Positions 27,797 to 40,088 of a DNA stretch of 64,000 bases are shown one piece after another. A model generated the notes under the pieces. The model saw only the letters and a list, made by a program, of their open reading frames with translations. It was not told the DNA's origin and ran no database searches. Each line of letters begins with the position of its first letter. Within the stretch, counting starts at the first letter, position 1. This DNA is from Kalmusia sp. IMI 367209 (lineage: Eukaryota > Ascomycota > Dothideomycetes > Pleosporales > Didymosphaeriaceae). The translations under genes were made by a program, and so were the position numbers. The stretch lies in the NCBI GenBank assembly GCA_027946365.1, contig JAPEUQ010000007.1, forward strand, positions 806,001 through 870,000, given 5' to 3'.

Positions 27797-28774
27797 ATGT
27801 TTTGATGGGTGCGATATACCTGGGTCAATTTCGCGGAGCGGGCCCCTCCTTTCTACCGCACGGCGGGTCTTGATTTCATTGTTTCTTCACGTAGATATCC
27901 CATTCTCTTCACTGCATAGCGTTTAATACTCCGGTCCAGCATAGGTCTGCATAGGAGGCGTTGATGTTTGAGGCTTGGCACCAGCTTGTGGCTACTGCCA
28001 ACCCACGGTACATTATAGAGCGCGGCCGAAACCAAAAAAGTCGCTAGGACCCTGAATAGTAATATATTTGGTGGATCAACTCCCGAGCCCCAGACGGTGA
28101 TGCCGTGAACTCTCGCTTGCTGAAGCCCGACTGCCTTTCCTCGTTGACCCAGGTGGGATTAATGCGGTACTGAAGCAACGGTGCAATACATGGCTATAGC
28201 CTGGAGAGACCATGTCTCAAGCAGGCAGGCAGGCAGAACAAGGCGGCCTGGTGATCGGCGATTGGCAAGCTCCCTCCTCCGCGCACGACTGCCCCGCCAA
28301 AACGCCACAACCCTGGCCCGAGTGTCGTAATTGCTTCGCACCGAGCTGCCGCCGCCGCCTTCTCCACACGTCCGGAGCTCAACAACAGTCGTAGCGTCTC
28401 ACCGTACGCATCACTATCCCCAGCGACAACACTCGTTACCCGGCTTTCGGCTATCATTCCACAAGAACATTGTTCTGGCCTAGAATTACGCGCTCGGATG
28501 CAGCATATCATGGCATGATCGTTGCATGTCAATAGAATTATCACGCAATCACTGTCGACTATACATAAGACGGCACGCTGGCACCGAGGTATGTGAAGCT
28601 CACGAAGTGAATCTCCAAATGGCTAACATAGCCCAAGCGGCATTCGGCGCTCAGCTCCATAGTCGCGCGCCCTCCGGCTCCGACAAAGTCCGCAGTCCTC
28701 AACCACATTCGTTCCTCGGCCAGAGTCTCGTCCCCTCCTCGACTCGAAGCCAGCCTACAGATTCAGTGGGCAGG
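27797..28774. other. Intergenic: GH76 3' end and acyltransferase upstream region
   Basis: 978 bases with no supported gene. The open frame of the next gene extends back to 28526 but without a better start and with a different composition, so I read that part as leader. Confidence 0.6.
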
Positions 28775-31171
28775 ATGGCCCCCAAAAAGAAGGAGATTGG
28801 GTACATGAACAAATATGTCTACGATGCATTTCTATGGACATTCTCGGTGCTGGTCGAGCTCTTCTTCCGCGAAGTGCACCCCAGAGGCAGTTGGAAGGTG
28901 CCCAAGGAGGGACCTGTACTGTTCGTCTGTGCACCGCACGCGAACCAGGTACGCTATGATCCCTCGTTGTGGTTTGGAAATGGTACTGACGGTTCCAGTT
29001 CGTTGACCCTCTAATCTTGATGCGTGTAGTCAAGAAAGAAACGGACCGCCGCATACATGTCCTCACGGCCGAGAAATCTATGAAGCGCAAATTCGTCGGC
29101 ACTATGGCAGCGGCTTCGGGCGCCGTGCCTGTAGGAAGAGCCATGGATAAGACGAAAAATGTACCAGGGAAAATATACCTGCCAGACCCTATCAAGGACG
29201 CCTGTCTTGTCCGTGGTGTGGACACAAACTTTGAGGCGGAAGATTTCCAGGTTGGAGGATCGCTAGTCTTGCCTAAGGTCAACAACGTGGCTGCCTCGGC
29301 TGAGATATTGGAGATCAAGGGCCCAGAAGAGATTAGACTTAAGCGTCCTTTCAAAGGAGGAATCGCGATGCAGCAGTTGACTGGCCGGAACGATATGACT
29401 GAGGATGGGACATTCGTCAATGGCGCAGATTCTCAGACTGGGCCCGCACCTGGCTACGAGGGTACTCATTTTCAAATTGCGCCAAAACTCGATCAGACTG
29501 ACGTCTACGATGCTGTGCATACTGTACTACACCGTGGTGGTACCATTGCTATCTTCCCTGAAGGTGGTAGCCATGATCGAACAGATCTACTACCTCTCAA
29601 AGGTGAGTCGGAAGGCATCACGCCAAGCTGCTCAGCTAACATTGCGCAGCCGGCGTTGCTATCATGGCTCTGGGTACTGTAGCCAAAAATCCGGACTGCA
29701 ATTTGAAAATCATTCCTGTCGGTATGAACTACTTTCATGCCCACAAATTTCGCTCAAGGGCCGTGATCGAGTTTGGAACACCCATTGAAGTACCGATGGA
29801 TCTCGTTGATAAGTTCAAAGCTGGAGAAAGACGGCAGGCTATTGGAGAGCTGCTAGAGACCGTCCGGGAAGGTCTAGTATCTGTCACGGTGACAACGCCG
29901 GACTATGACACACTCATGGTACGTAGTCTCTTGTACGTGCGTGCTGTTCTAACGCAATTTGGCAGTTGATCCAAGCTGTACGTCGCCTCTACAATCCCAA
30001 AGGCACCAAGCTTCCGCTACCCCGTGTTATTGAACTCAATCGCCGGCTCATTCAAGGGTATAACAAATACAAGGACGACCCACGCATCGTGGATCTTAAG
30101 AAGGAAGTCGTAAGCTACAACAAACAAATTCTGGCTTTACGTGTCCGAGATCACCAGGTACAATACGCCAGAGTCAGCTTCATCACATGCTTCTTTCTTT
30201 TCTGGTACCGGCTTCTCAAGCTCGCAATTTTGTCCATTTTCGTCATCCCTGGAACCATGCTATTCGGTGCCGTTTTCGTTACTTGCAAGGTTTACTCAAT
30301 CAAAAAAGCGAAAGAAGCACTCGCAGCATCCAACGTCAAGATAGAGGCCAGAGATGTCTTGGCTACCTGGAAGCTACTCGTCGCTATGGCTGTCGCCCCT
30401 CTAGTTTATACAGGGTATATCTTCATCGGTCTTTGGTTATATTCTCGTAATCAAGTTTTCGGCTATCTGCCACCTGGTTTGAGAAAAAGATACCTCATCC
30501 TGGCTCAAATGATTATCTATCCTACGGTCACATATGCCGCGCTACGCTTTGGGGAAGTTGCCTTGGATATTTTCAAATCACTTGGCCCGCTCTTCAAGAT
30601 GATGAACCCTTGGACCGGCAACGAACTCGCCAAAGCCCAGGCGCGCCGTGAGAAACTCGCCGAACGTATCACCGACATCATCAATACACTCGGTCCCGAA
30701 ATGTTCGACGATTTCCACTCTAAGCGCATCATTTCGGATCCATTCACACAATCTCCGCCGAAAACCCCACCTCGAAAATCCTCTTTCGATGCCCAAAAAG
30801 AAGCACAAGAGGCAGCCGGAACATACGATTTCCCCGCGTCTCCGACATCGCCTGGCCTTCCAAAGAACGAGTCCTTCACAGATCTTGCAAATCAGGACTT
30901 CTTCAGTACGCGACCTTCGACGCCAAAGAGAAATCACAGTCGCGGGCCGAGCGGAGGCTTTGGTGCAGGCTTCCAGCTCAAGCCTTTTAGTACGATCGAT
31001 GGAAACTTGGATGAAGTCAGTAAGAGAATCAAGAGTGGAATGCGAAGTCGGGGCCATAGGAGAAGTAGCGTAGAAGAATGGCATAATGGGGAGGAAAGTG
31101 GGCCTAGTACGCCAGGGACGCCAGGGAGTGAGGTGGGCGAGGGCTTGACCATGACGAAGAAGCAAAGGTGA
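28775..31171 (+). CDS. Glycerol-3-phosphate / dihydroxyacetone-phosphate acyltransferase (Gpt2/Sct1 type)
   Basis: Four exons (28775-28948, 28999-29602, 29650-29918, 29966-31171) give 750 residues. The acyltransferase motifs are PHANQFVDP (split by intron 1), then FPEGGSHDRTDLLPLKAG and IIPVGMNYF. Hydrophobic segments near YRLLKLAILSIFVIPGTM and LLVAMAVAPLVYTGYIF anchor it in the ER. It makes lysophosphatidic acid, the first step of glycerolipid synthesis. The last about 170 residues are disordered and Ser/Pro-rich (SPPKTPPRKSS, SSVEEWHNGEESGPSTPGTP), like the phospho-regulated tail of Sct1/Gpt2. I start at ATG 28775 because MAPKKKEIGYMNKYVYD matches a short cytosolic leader before the first membrane segment. 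Confidence 0.92.
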
Positions 31172-31652
31172 GAAGGGGTTCTACTCGGGCCTCTCCTGTT
31201 TGGTCTGGGTGGTGAGTACATGCATTTGAGTTGTCCTCCTGAGTGGGTGATTGACTGATCAAGCGAGGCGTTTCAGGGCACAGGGGGGGAGGTCTTGCAT
31301 GTACTTCGTGATACCAAGTTATTGAAATTGTTCTTCATTGCTAATACGACTTGGGGAGTCCACATGGAGAGACGAGATCATGATTTTGAAGCTCTTGTGA
31401 CCTATATACAAGCCCACCAAACTATGCAACTCGGGCTCTTTACCGAATCCACGGTGAACAAATGTCCTTCCAATTCCGGAAAGAATCATACGATGCAGAT
31501 TACGCACTCCCTTTACATCTTTGGGAACGAACAGAAAGCTGTGTGTCAATGCATCATGCTTACGAAAAGACTTCCCAAAACTTCTCTTCCTCGGGAGTCC
31601 TTCGCCGGCGGAGATCGTTCTCTGCCCGTACACACCACGCATAGCATCCATT
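31172..31652. other. Convergent 3' flank
   Basis: 481 bases between the stop codons of the acyltransferase and the dioxygenase. No supported gene; frames here are antisense pairs without domains. Confidence 0.6.
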
Positions 31653-32912
31653 CTAGTACCGTACAACAATCGAACCGTCGTTCTTCTCCCCCTTGCCTGC
31701 CGCACTGCTCCGCACATACGGCTCTAGCGGAAATACTTGTGCTTCAGGCTTTACATCCTTGTACACCTTGTCAAATCTCTCTTTGAGCTGCTCAGGGAGA
31801 TCCCACTTCAACTCCTCGTCCCTCAACCACAGCCTCACCAAATGTCGCTGCTTCTCCTCGCTGTTCGTGAAGCCATCTCTAGCGTGGAAGATGCTGAGAT
31901 TGTTTGCGAACTGAATATCTCCCTTTTGGAAGTCCAGCGTGAGCGCGAACCGCTCAGCGAGGAAGTGCAAAGCATCCAGCGCCTCAGCCTGCGCCTCGGT
32001 GATGGGCGGTATGGACGCAGAACGGGGGAGGCCCTGGAAGCCCGTGAAGGTCCGCCGCGCATACTGGATAATCATGTGCTCTTCTTCCCCTTTGCCCTCC
32101 CCTTTGCCCTGATAAAACAGAAGCGGCCTCTCAGACCACCCTTTGCCCTTGCCGTCGAAGTTCTCGGAGATCCAGGGCTCCGCCAGCGTACGGATGAGAT
32201 CGGGCCGCGTCGATGCAAGTTCGTTGTACACGCGCCAACTGCTGCTCAATTTGCTCTGGCCGCCCTGGGCCGCCTCTTCGAGACACAGCAGCGCAATCAC
32301 ATCCCCGCTGTCGGTGTGGAAGACCTGTTTGTCCGCCGTGTACGCCGGAGCCCCTATCTTTTTCGCGTCCACCTTCGCGCTGAGGTCGAAGATGTGGTTC
32401 AGCACCACGTCGGCAGGCTTGCCCTCCCACTGGTGGTCTTGTCGCCCGCGCGTGTCGGCTACGTGCGCCGCTATCCCGGCGTATATCGCGAGCACGTCTT
32501 CTCTCCAGTACCGCTCGACCGGCACGCCGCGGACCACTTTGAACCCGAAGCCTTGGTGCACATCGCGCGAGATCTGGCGTAGTTTTCCGTGGAGTTCGTT
32601 CAGCGGGAACGTGCTCTGTTTGATGTAGCCTAGTGGTTTGCCCAGGGTCTTGAAGTGCTTCAGCGCCTTGTCGATTTCTTCTAGATCGGAGGGAGAGAGG
32701 ACATAAGCCCAGTCGTAGCGCGAGGCGATATCTGTGTTGTCCCAGACGAGATCCGAGTCGAGAATGGAGGGGAACCCCGGCGGGAGCGTTGTGGAGAGCT
32801 TCTCGGTAGCGAGGCGATGCTGTGTGCGAGCTTTGTATTTGGCGTGGTCAGGGGCATAGGCGATGTCGGGTTGGCCTAGAGGTCCGGTTGGGAGGGTAGA
32901 GTCGATGGCCAT
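31653..32912 (-). CDS. TauD/TfdA-family Fe(II)/2-oxoglutarate dioxygenase
   Basis: A single exon of 419 residues. The iron ligands are visible: His199-x-Asp201 in VFHTDSGD and the distal His343 in NLSIFHARDGF, with the 2-oxoglutarate-binding arginine Arg360 in RHLVRLWL. These place it in the TauD/TfdA superfamily; the fungal members with HTDSG and FHARDG act on unknown organic acids or on taurine-like and phenoxy substrates. I start at ATG 32912; the frame extends only to a TTG upstream. A Gly/Lys/Glu-rich insert (GKGEGKGEEE) is an unusual surface loop. No sulfonate or secondary-metabolite genes lie next to it, so the substrate stays open. Confidence 0.88.
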   Translation of the reverse strand: MAIDSTLPTGPLGQPDIAYAPDHAKYKARTQHRLATEKLSTTLPPGFPSILDSDLVWDNTDIASRYDWAYVLSPSDLEEIDKALKHFKTLGKPLGYIKQSTFPLNELHGKLRQISRDVHQGFGFKVVRGVPVERYWREDVLAIYAGIAAHVADTRGRQDHQWEGKPADVVLNHIFDLSAKVDAKKIGAPAYTADKQVFHTDSGDVIALLCLEEAAQGGQSKLSSSWRVYNELASTRPDLIRTLAEPWISENFDGKGKGWSERPLLFYQGKGEGKGEEEHMIIQYARRTFTGFQGLPRSASIPPITEAQAEALDALHFLAERFALTLDFQKGDIQFANNLSIFHARDGFTNSEEKQRHLVRLWLRDEELKWDLPEQLKERFDKVYKDVKPEAQVFPLEPYVRSSAAGKGEKNDGSIVVRY

Positions 32913-33654
32913 CTTCAACGTACGTAATCTTCGACTAGGACCTCAATGGAGTTGGAAAGAAAGTTGAGTTTCGAGTCCGTCATGTTTATGATAGAGATGG
33001 CTTATATGTCCCTTCCATGTGTGACGATGTCGCGATTCGGCAGATTGATGATGCTATGGAGGGGTAGCACTTCATCGCTGTCTTGAGGAAAGTGGGGTAC
33101 CTATGTAGTGTGGCTTGAACAAACCATGTCATTTCCATTCGAGCGCGAGGAGCAATGGATTGATGACCTCGATGGAATTCATTTTAGCTTCACGTTCACT
33201 ACCTCATTCCGACCTACAGACACCTAAGTCTCATGATGTAGCACACGGAATTCATACAGAAACAAAACACATGTATAAGACATTGTAAACTTAAAAGTAG
33301 TAAACTCTAATGGAGGTGAGGCGCACTTATTGACTTTTGGAGAATAAACCGACTTTGTCGTTATTAGTCCCAGTGCTCGTGCAGACACCCGAGTCCCACT
33401 GGGTAGCCTTGCCACCGTGGATGCAAACTCTCGGATCTTCATAATAATGTACAATGAAGTGTCTAATCCAAGCATCGAAGCAACAGCTACGTAACCTACA
33501 ATGATAATCAAAATAATCTTGTACGTATATTATGTAGCGCGGAACACCATGCCCACATTCACGATATTTAGCCAACATGATTAAATAATAGCCTCTTTTT
33601 TTGCCACCTATGCGAGTAAAAAAGCGACCTCACCTTTCCCGATCATACGGCTGA
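32913..33654. other. Intergenic: dioxygenase promoter and 3' flank of the 2EXR-like gene
   Basis: 742 bases, AT-richer than the surroundings, with no supported gene. Confidence 0.6.
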
Positions 33655-34671
33655 TCAGACATTTGATGCTGTCTCTTGAAATAGCTCACCTAAGCGCAAG
33701 TCAGCCTCTGGGACCTCCTGAAAACGATGCCAGCGTAAAATCACCTCATCTAGTTCGACAAGTAGTTGTGCCTCCTCGGCAACAACCCTCCTCACACTCT
33801 CGTTTACATTTCCCTCGAGAATGATCTTACAGTTCATGGGTAGCCACCTCAAGATGCGGAACGCGTTTGCATAGATGCCGCCATGGTGACCTGTGGGTAG
33901 ATTGTCAAAATCTGGTAGCATGACATCCAGCCGGATAATGAACGTTCTGAGGCCCCAGCAGTACCGTAGTCCGAGGCGCACTATGTCCGCAAAACTGTCT
34001 AAAATGTCGTGATGGGAAGGGATGGCGAGATTGACGGACTTGATGAGCGAGCGCGAGCGCTGGTGCATCTGTGATAGCGTGATGACGCTGGTATCAATGG
34101 AGAGGGTGAAATCGTTCTCGGTGTAGAAGACTTGGCGTGCTTCTTTGTAGACTAAGGAGCAGACGCGGAGGAGTGCAACGTCGACTTTGGGTTTCTTTCT
34201 CTTTGGTTCAAGGGACTCAGTATTCTGCTTGGAAAGGGCGATTTCTCGCTCATCCAACTGCTTTTCCTGTTTCTCTTCAGTAGGCATTTTGCGCTGCGAT
34301 TCCAACCACAGCGGCTCGTCCAGGCACAAGGTCCTACGATATATATGCAGCCGTAGCTCGGCCGGTAACTTGAGGAAAGGGAAAAAATCATTCCTAAGCT
34401 TCTCTTCAGCCAGGGAGCTCGCCTCGGGCGTAAGAAGACCGGTGACGGGCAGCGCGATAGCCTTGGGAGAGCTAGCAAGATCCTTTGCCGCGCGCACCGG
34501 GCCAGACTGCTCCCACTTGATCTTCTTCCTCGGAAGTTCCGCATCTGCATTCAGCTCGGCTGAGACAGGCCCATATCGGTTGTTCCCCCAAGCGTCTACT
34601 TCGTCTTGGGTGTAATATCGATCGTCCGCCTCTGCGTGCGTGGTACGCCAACGTCGTTTCTCAAACGTCAT
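33655..34671 (-). CDS. 2EXR/F-box-like protein of unknown function
   Basis: A single exon of 338 residues. Near residue 97 it has FPFLKLPAELRLHIYR, the leading helix of the 2EXR/F-box-like domain common in filamentous ascomycetes, followed by LRVCSLVYKEARQVFYTEN, the matching second part. A Lys/Glu-rich insert separates the two. N-terminal sequence is charged and contains a basic stretch (PRKKIKWEQ) that could be a nuclear signal. Such proteins form large lineage-specific families; a role as a Skp1-type adaptor is possible but not shown. I do not recognise an individual orthologue. Confidence 0.8.
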   Translation of the reverse strand: MTFEKRRWRTTHAEADDRYYTQDEVDAWGNNRYGPVSAELNADAELPRKKIKWEQSGPVRAAKDLASSPKAIALPVTGLLTPEASSLAEEKLRNDFFPFLKLPAELRLHIYRRTLCLDEPLWLESQRKMPTEEKQEKQLDEREIALSKQNTESLEPKRKKPKVDVALLRVCSLVYKEARQVFYTENDFTLSIDTSVITLSQMHQRSRSLIKSVNLAIPSHHDILDSFADIVRLGLRYCWGLRTFIIRLDVMLPDFDNLPTGHHGGIYANAFRILRWLPMNCKIILEGNVNESVRRVVAEEAQLLVELDEVILRWHRFQEVPEADLRLGELFQETASNV

Positions 34672-35411
34672 CGTGGTCGGGTCAGGATATATCCCGCGTA
34701 TATGTTCTTAAAAGCTGCCAAATGTGCCGCCCAAAAACCGGACCTCCTGGCAAGTAATCGAATCGTGGCCGGGTACAAACGCGCTCGACAACCAACAAGG
34801 GAAACACGAAAGACGTCCACCAAGGCAGCCTGAGGTCAGCCGATTTACATCCAAACTAAGAGCCAATGAGTATTTTGGCGCAGCGGAAAGTAAAATACCA
34901 AGTGAAGATGCGATGAATAGCGGCAACGTAGTAAAAACGTGCAGACGCCTACCGGGGTGACGTTGGAGATCAGAGCTGGCGCCGTCTTGGCGCGCTTGTT
35001 GATGCGGGGTCGATCTTTCTCGGCAGTCTTCGAAAGTCAGGTATGTGTGACGCGTGAGCATTAGAAATTTTGAGACAGAACAAGACAATTCTACAATCCA
35101 TCATCAGAACTAAGGCTCATTTTTTCTTTGCTAGGCACATGCATCGAAGCTTACCATCTATCAAACACAGGATGACATGCATAATTCACCAAGCTCGCTG
35201 CCCAACCCTTGCCCGCTAAACCACGTTCAAAATAATTCTACCTGCGAACTAAAAACATGCTATGCCTGACCCACTCTCACCCCTCGTCCGTGAAGCTTTT
35301 GGCTACTGTCTCAACGAACGTCCGAAATAAATGGCAAAAAAAGCCGTTGCAATGGGCTTAGATATCAACATAAGAAATGCCCGAACCTCCTCCTTGACGC
35401 TACATGCTACC
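34672..35411. other. Intergenic between the 2EXR-like gene and epsin
   Basis: 740 bases with no supported gene. It holds the promoter of the 2EXR-like gene and the epsin 3' untranslated region (AT-richer from about 35100). Confidence 0.6.
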
Positions 35412-37277
35412 CTATAAGTCTATCAGAGGGCCAGGTCCAGGACCACCGCCTTGCTGTCGGTTGCCCTGTGCGCCGCCAAAGGGGTTCGAGCTGCCATAGG
35501 GGTTGGCGCCGAATCCTCCAGCAGGTCCTGTTTGCGCAGGCATCATGCGATTCTGCTGCGGCAGGCCGGTGAATTGAGAGTTGAGGAATGGGTTATTGCC
35601 TGTGGCATTGGCATTGACCTGGTTGAGTCCTGCACCGGCTGAGTTGACAAAGGTCCCTGGAGCCGTGTGTTGCGCCGGGATACGAAGGTTTCCCACGTTT
35701 CCAAACGTGTCCTGTCCTTCCCCTGTGGCCAAAAGAGCATTGAGTCGCGCCGCATTCGGGTCCATCTCCTTCTGAGGCTGGGTTGGTGTCGAGAACGATA
35801 CAGGAGGATTGAAGTTTGTATTGTTGAACTGTGACTGGGTTTTTTGTTCGTATAATGTGTTGAGCGTCGGTTGTCTCTGTGGCTGCGTCTGTGGCTGCGC
35901 GCTTTGTGGTCGGTTGAATGATTGCGCAAAGGGGTTGTTCGATCCTGTAGGTTGTGGTACGAGTGACTCTTGAGGCTTGTTCGCCGCCCATGGGTTGTGA
36001 TTGCCAGGCTGTAGCGAGTTCTGGTCTTGCTGTTGCTGTTGCTGACCAAAGCCATTGTTGAATTGGCCGTAGGGGTTATTCTGACTGAAGGCGGTCTGTT
36101 GAGGCTGCAAGAATTGCTGCTGTTGTTGGCCGAAGGCATCGAATGCATTTGGTTGCTGCTGTTGCTGCTGTTGAAAGCCATTGTACCCGCCATAGCCAGT
36201 CTGATAAGCCGTCTGCTGCGGCTGCAGACCTGTGGGCTGGGCATACGCGTTGTTTAGGAAGCCTGTATTCTGAGGCTGCTGTGGGTTCTGATCCATCAAA
36301 TTACCAAACCAATCGACCGCGCCTTGTTGTTGGTAGCCCTGGTTGTTTCCCGTGGGTTGAGGCTGGCTCGGTGCATCGCCAAATAGGAGGTCGGCATTGC
36401 TAGACTCGAGCTCCCTCCGCCGTAGCTCTTCCTCCTCCTTGCTCAGCTTAATAGCCTTTGCGAGGTCGTCGTCGTCATCAACGGTGGTAGTGTTGCGTTC
36501 CCGACGCTTGCGCTCTTCTTCCGCCTCGTTCTTACTCGCTTCGAGTGCCAACCTGAGCTCGAGGTCTTCTTCGTTCTCCCGTCGCTGGCGTCCCTCGCGT
36601 CGACGTCCTTGATTGTCCGAGGATGAACCACCAGGGTGGTGATTGCCCCCGCCGTACTCTTCGATGCCAGTCACGCGCGACTTCCATGATTTCCGGTCTT
36701 GTCGCTCGGCGCGCAGGCGTTCTTCGTCCATGACCAACGAGGTAAGCTCTTTGGCGGCGATACGGACTGCTCCATATTAGTCAGAAGTCTCCAATTGCGC
36801 AAACGCACGTACTGTTTTGTCCGACATCCCGCCCATCCTCGTCGATGTACTGAAACTCGCGAAGCGTCTTGATGATGTAAATGTTTTTCCGCGCCCACGT
36901 AACCACCAACTCGGAGCCCTCGTGCAAGCAGTAGTCGAGTACCTTCAGTGACTTCAGGACGTGGCGCCAATTCTTTCCCTTGTCGTTGAGTCGCTTGTCA
37001 AGCATGTCCATAACTTGGTAAAAGTCGGTCGAGCTGCCGCTTGGTCAGTCATAGTACAGCTACGGGCAATGCGAGTTCCTGCTTACTTGTTGAAGGTGAT
37101 CTGAGCGATTTCGGCCATGTCGGAGCCCACCGGACCCCACGGGTCGTTGCTGGTCGCTGCTGCTCTCAGTATCGGTGCTCTGCTTGCTTTTTAGGCTGCC
37201 ATACCATTGCGAACTTTGACCTCGACGGCAGAATAGCCCTTGGTGACATTCTTGACACTCCTCACTACCTTCGACAT
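35412..37277 (-). CDS. Epsin (Ent1/2-like endocytic clathrin adaptor)
   Basis: Four exons (37277-37205, 37156-37087, 37033-36813, 36766-35412) give 572 residues. The ENTH domain fills the first about 145 residues: VRSVKNVTKGYSAVEVKVR, ATSNDPWGP, NWRHVLKSLKVLDYCLHEGS and IRIAAKELTSLV. Two ubiquitin-interacting motifs follow (DLELRLALEASKNE and DDLAKAIKLSKEEE). The remainder is Gln/Asn/Pro-rich with polyglutamine runs, NPF motifs (NNPFAQ, NNPFLN, SNPFGG) that bind EH-domain proteins, and a C-terminal clathrin box PLIDL. It binds PtdIns(4,5)P2 at the plasma membrane and links ubiquitylated cargo and EH proteins to clathrin during endocytosis at the hyphal tip collar. All the domains expected of a fungal epsin are present and intact. 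Confidence 0.95.
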
Positions 37278-38106
37278 GGTTGCGCAGATTGCAGCTCAAC
37301 ACGACGAGCTGGCGCGCGCGACCCAGTGGTGCTTGGGGAGTCGTGCGCGAAGAAGGCCGCAGTGTGGCCGTCGAATTATTTGCGGTCGGATTCGGCGGCG
37401 CAGCGATGCAGTCGCAGCTGATGCAAGCAGTGGCCCACGGCAGCTAGCTCGGCGGAGAGGTTGAAGTCGCCAGTGAAGAACGCGGGGTTGATGTAGCGAT
37501 GGGGCGAAATGTGCAAACGAGGGTCGTTAGTAAGAGTCGTCGTGTGCCGGGGCTGTGAAGTGGCGGCTCTGTAGTGTGCGGTTGGAAGCGTGGGTTCAGG
37601 GAGCCACAGAGCTGCTGTTGGCTTCGTCACCGCGGTCTGAGCGAGGCTGGGCGCCGACGGTCCCTGCAACCCTCTCCGGCCGAAGAAGAAGGTCCGAGCG
37701 CACCACCAAACCAACACCAACGTGGGATTATTTAGGATATCTTCAATGCGAAGTTATTGAACTTTAATTTTACCTTCCAATACTCCTACTACGATCACTA
37801 TCGACGCGTTTCAAGTATTCTCCATGTCTGTGAGCCCGGATTTGCATCGCTCTCAAATTCTCGTCGAAGTCTCCCAGAGAGGACTACAGACACGCAGCCT
37901 CAAAACTATCAATATAAAAAAGGCATCGTTGTTGGAAAATAGGTACCAGATCAGCAGTACTTGTTTCCTTCGTGCTGCAACATTCACGGCCTCCTACATC
38001 ACGCCTCACTAAGGTTCTCTAGCCATGGAAATGCATTATTGAGCGCGTCAGCGCATATTGCTAATAGTCTAAAACGCGGATATACATCCTTCATTAAGTA
38101 CCAGTC

Positions 38107-38139
<33 letters not shown>

Positions 38140-38561
38140 CATGTGTGCATAAGAAACACCAAAGAGACCCGCGAGCCGCAGACGCCCTTGCCAGTCTTAA
38201 GAGGGACGCCCAACTCCGCCGGTCCCGTGAAGCCCTGAGGAGAAACACCCACCAGCTGCAGAGCGGAGCTAGTTAGGTAGAGAATGCCACAAAAGAAACA
38301 GAGGAGGCCAACCAAACAAAAAGAATTCCAGAAAAGACTGCAGAGTCGGAAAGAGGGCAGTCAACGTAACCCCACAGAGCCATGTAACATGTAACCGCCA
38401 TGCAGGATGTCCCCGAGATCGAGCAAACACGCCAGTAAGAAGAAAAGAAATTTTTGTGTAGAAAACAGGGGTATAAGTCCTGCCGGGAACACCAATGTAA
38501 TAACCTGAGACTTTCGACTTGAAACTTTAATGTTACTTGTACAAGGAGGGGGGCATTGTGT
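37278..38561. other. Intergenic: epsin promoter and C2H2 gene 3' flank
   Basis: 1284 bases with no supported gene. It includes the GA microsatellite at 38108-38137. Confidence 0.6.
38108..38137. repeat. (GA)n microsatellite
   Basis: About 15 uninterrupted GA units in non-coding sequence 3' of the C2H2 transcription factor gene. Confidence 0.9.

Positions 38562-40088
<1,527 letters not shown>

Noticed and set aside
31737..32582. 281-residue plus-strand frame
   Set aside because: Antisense shadow of the single-exon dioxygenase.
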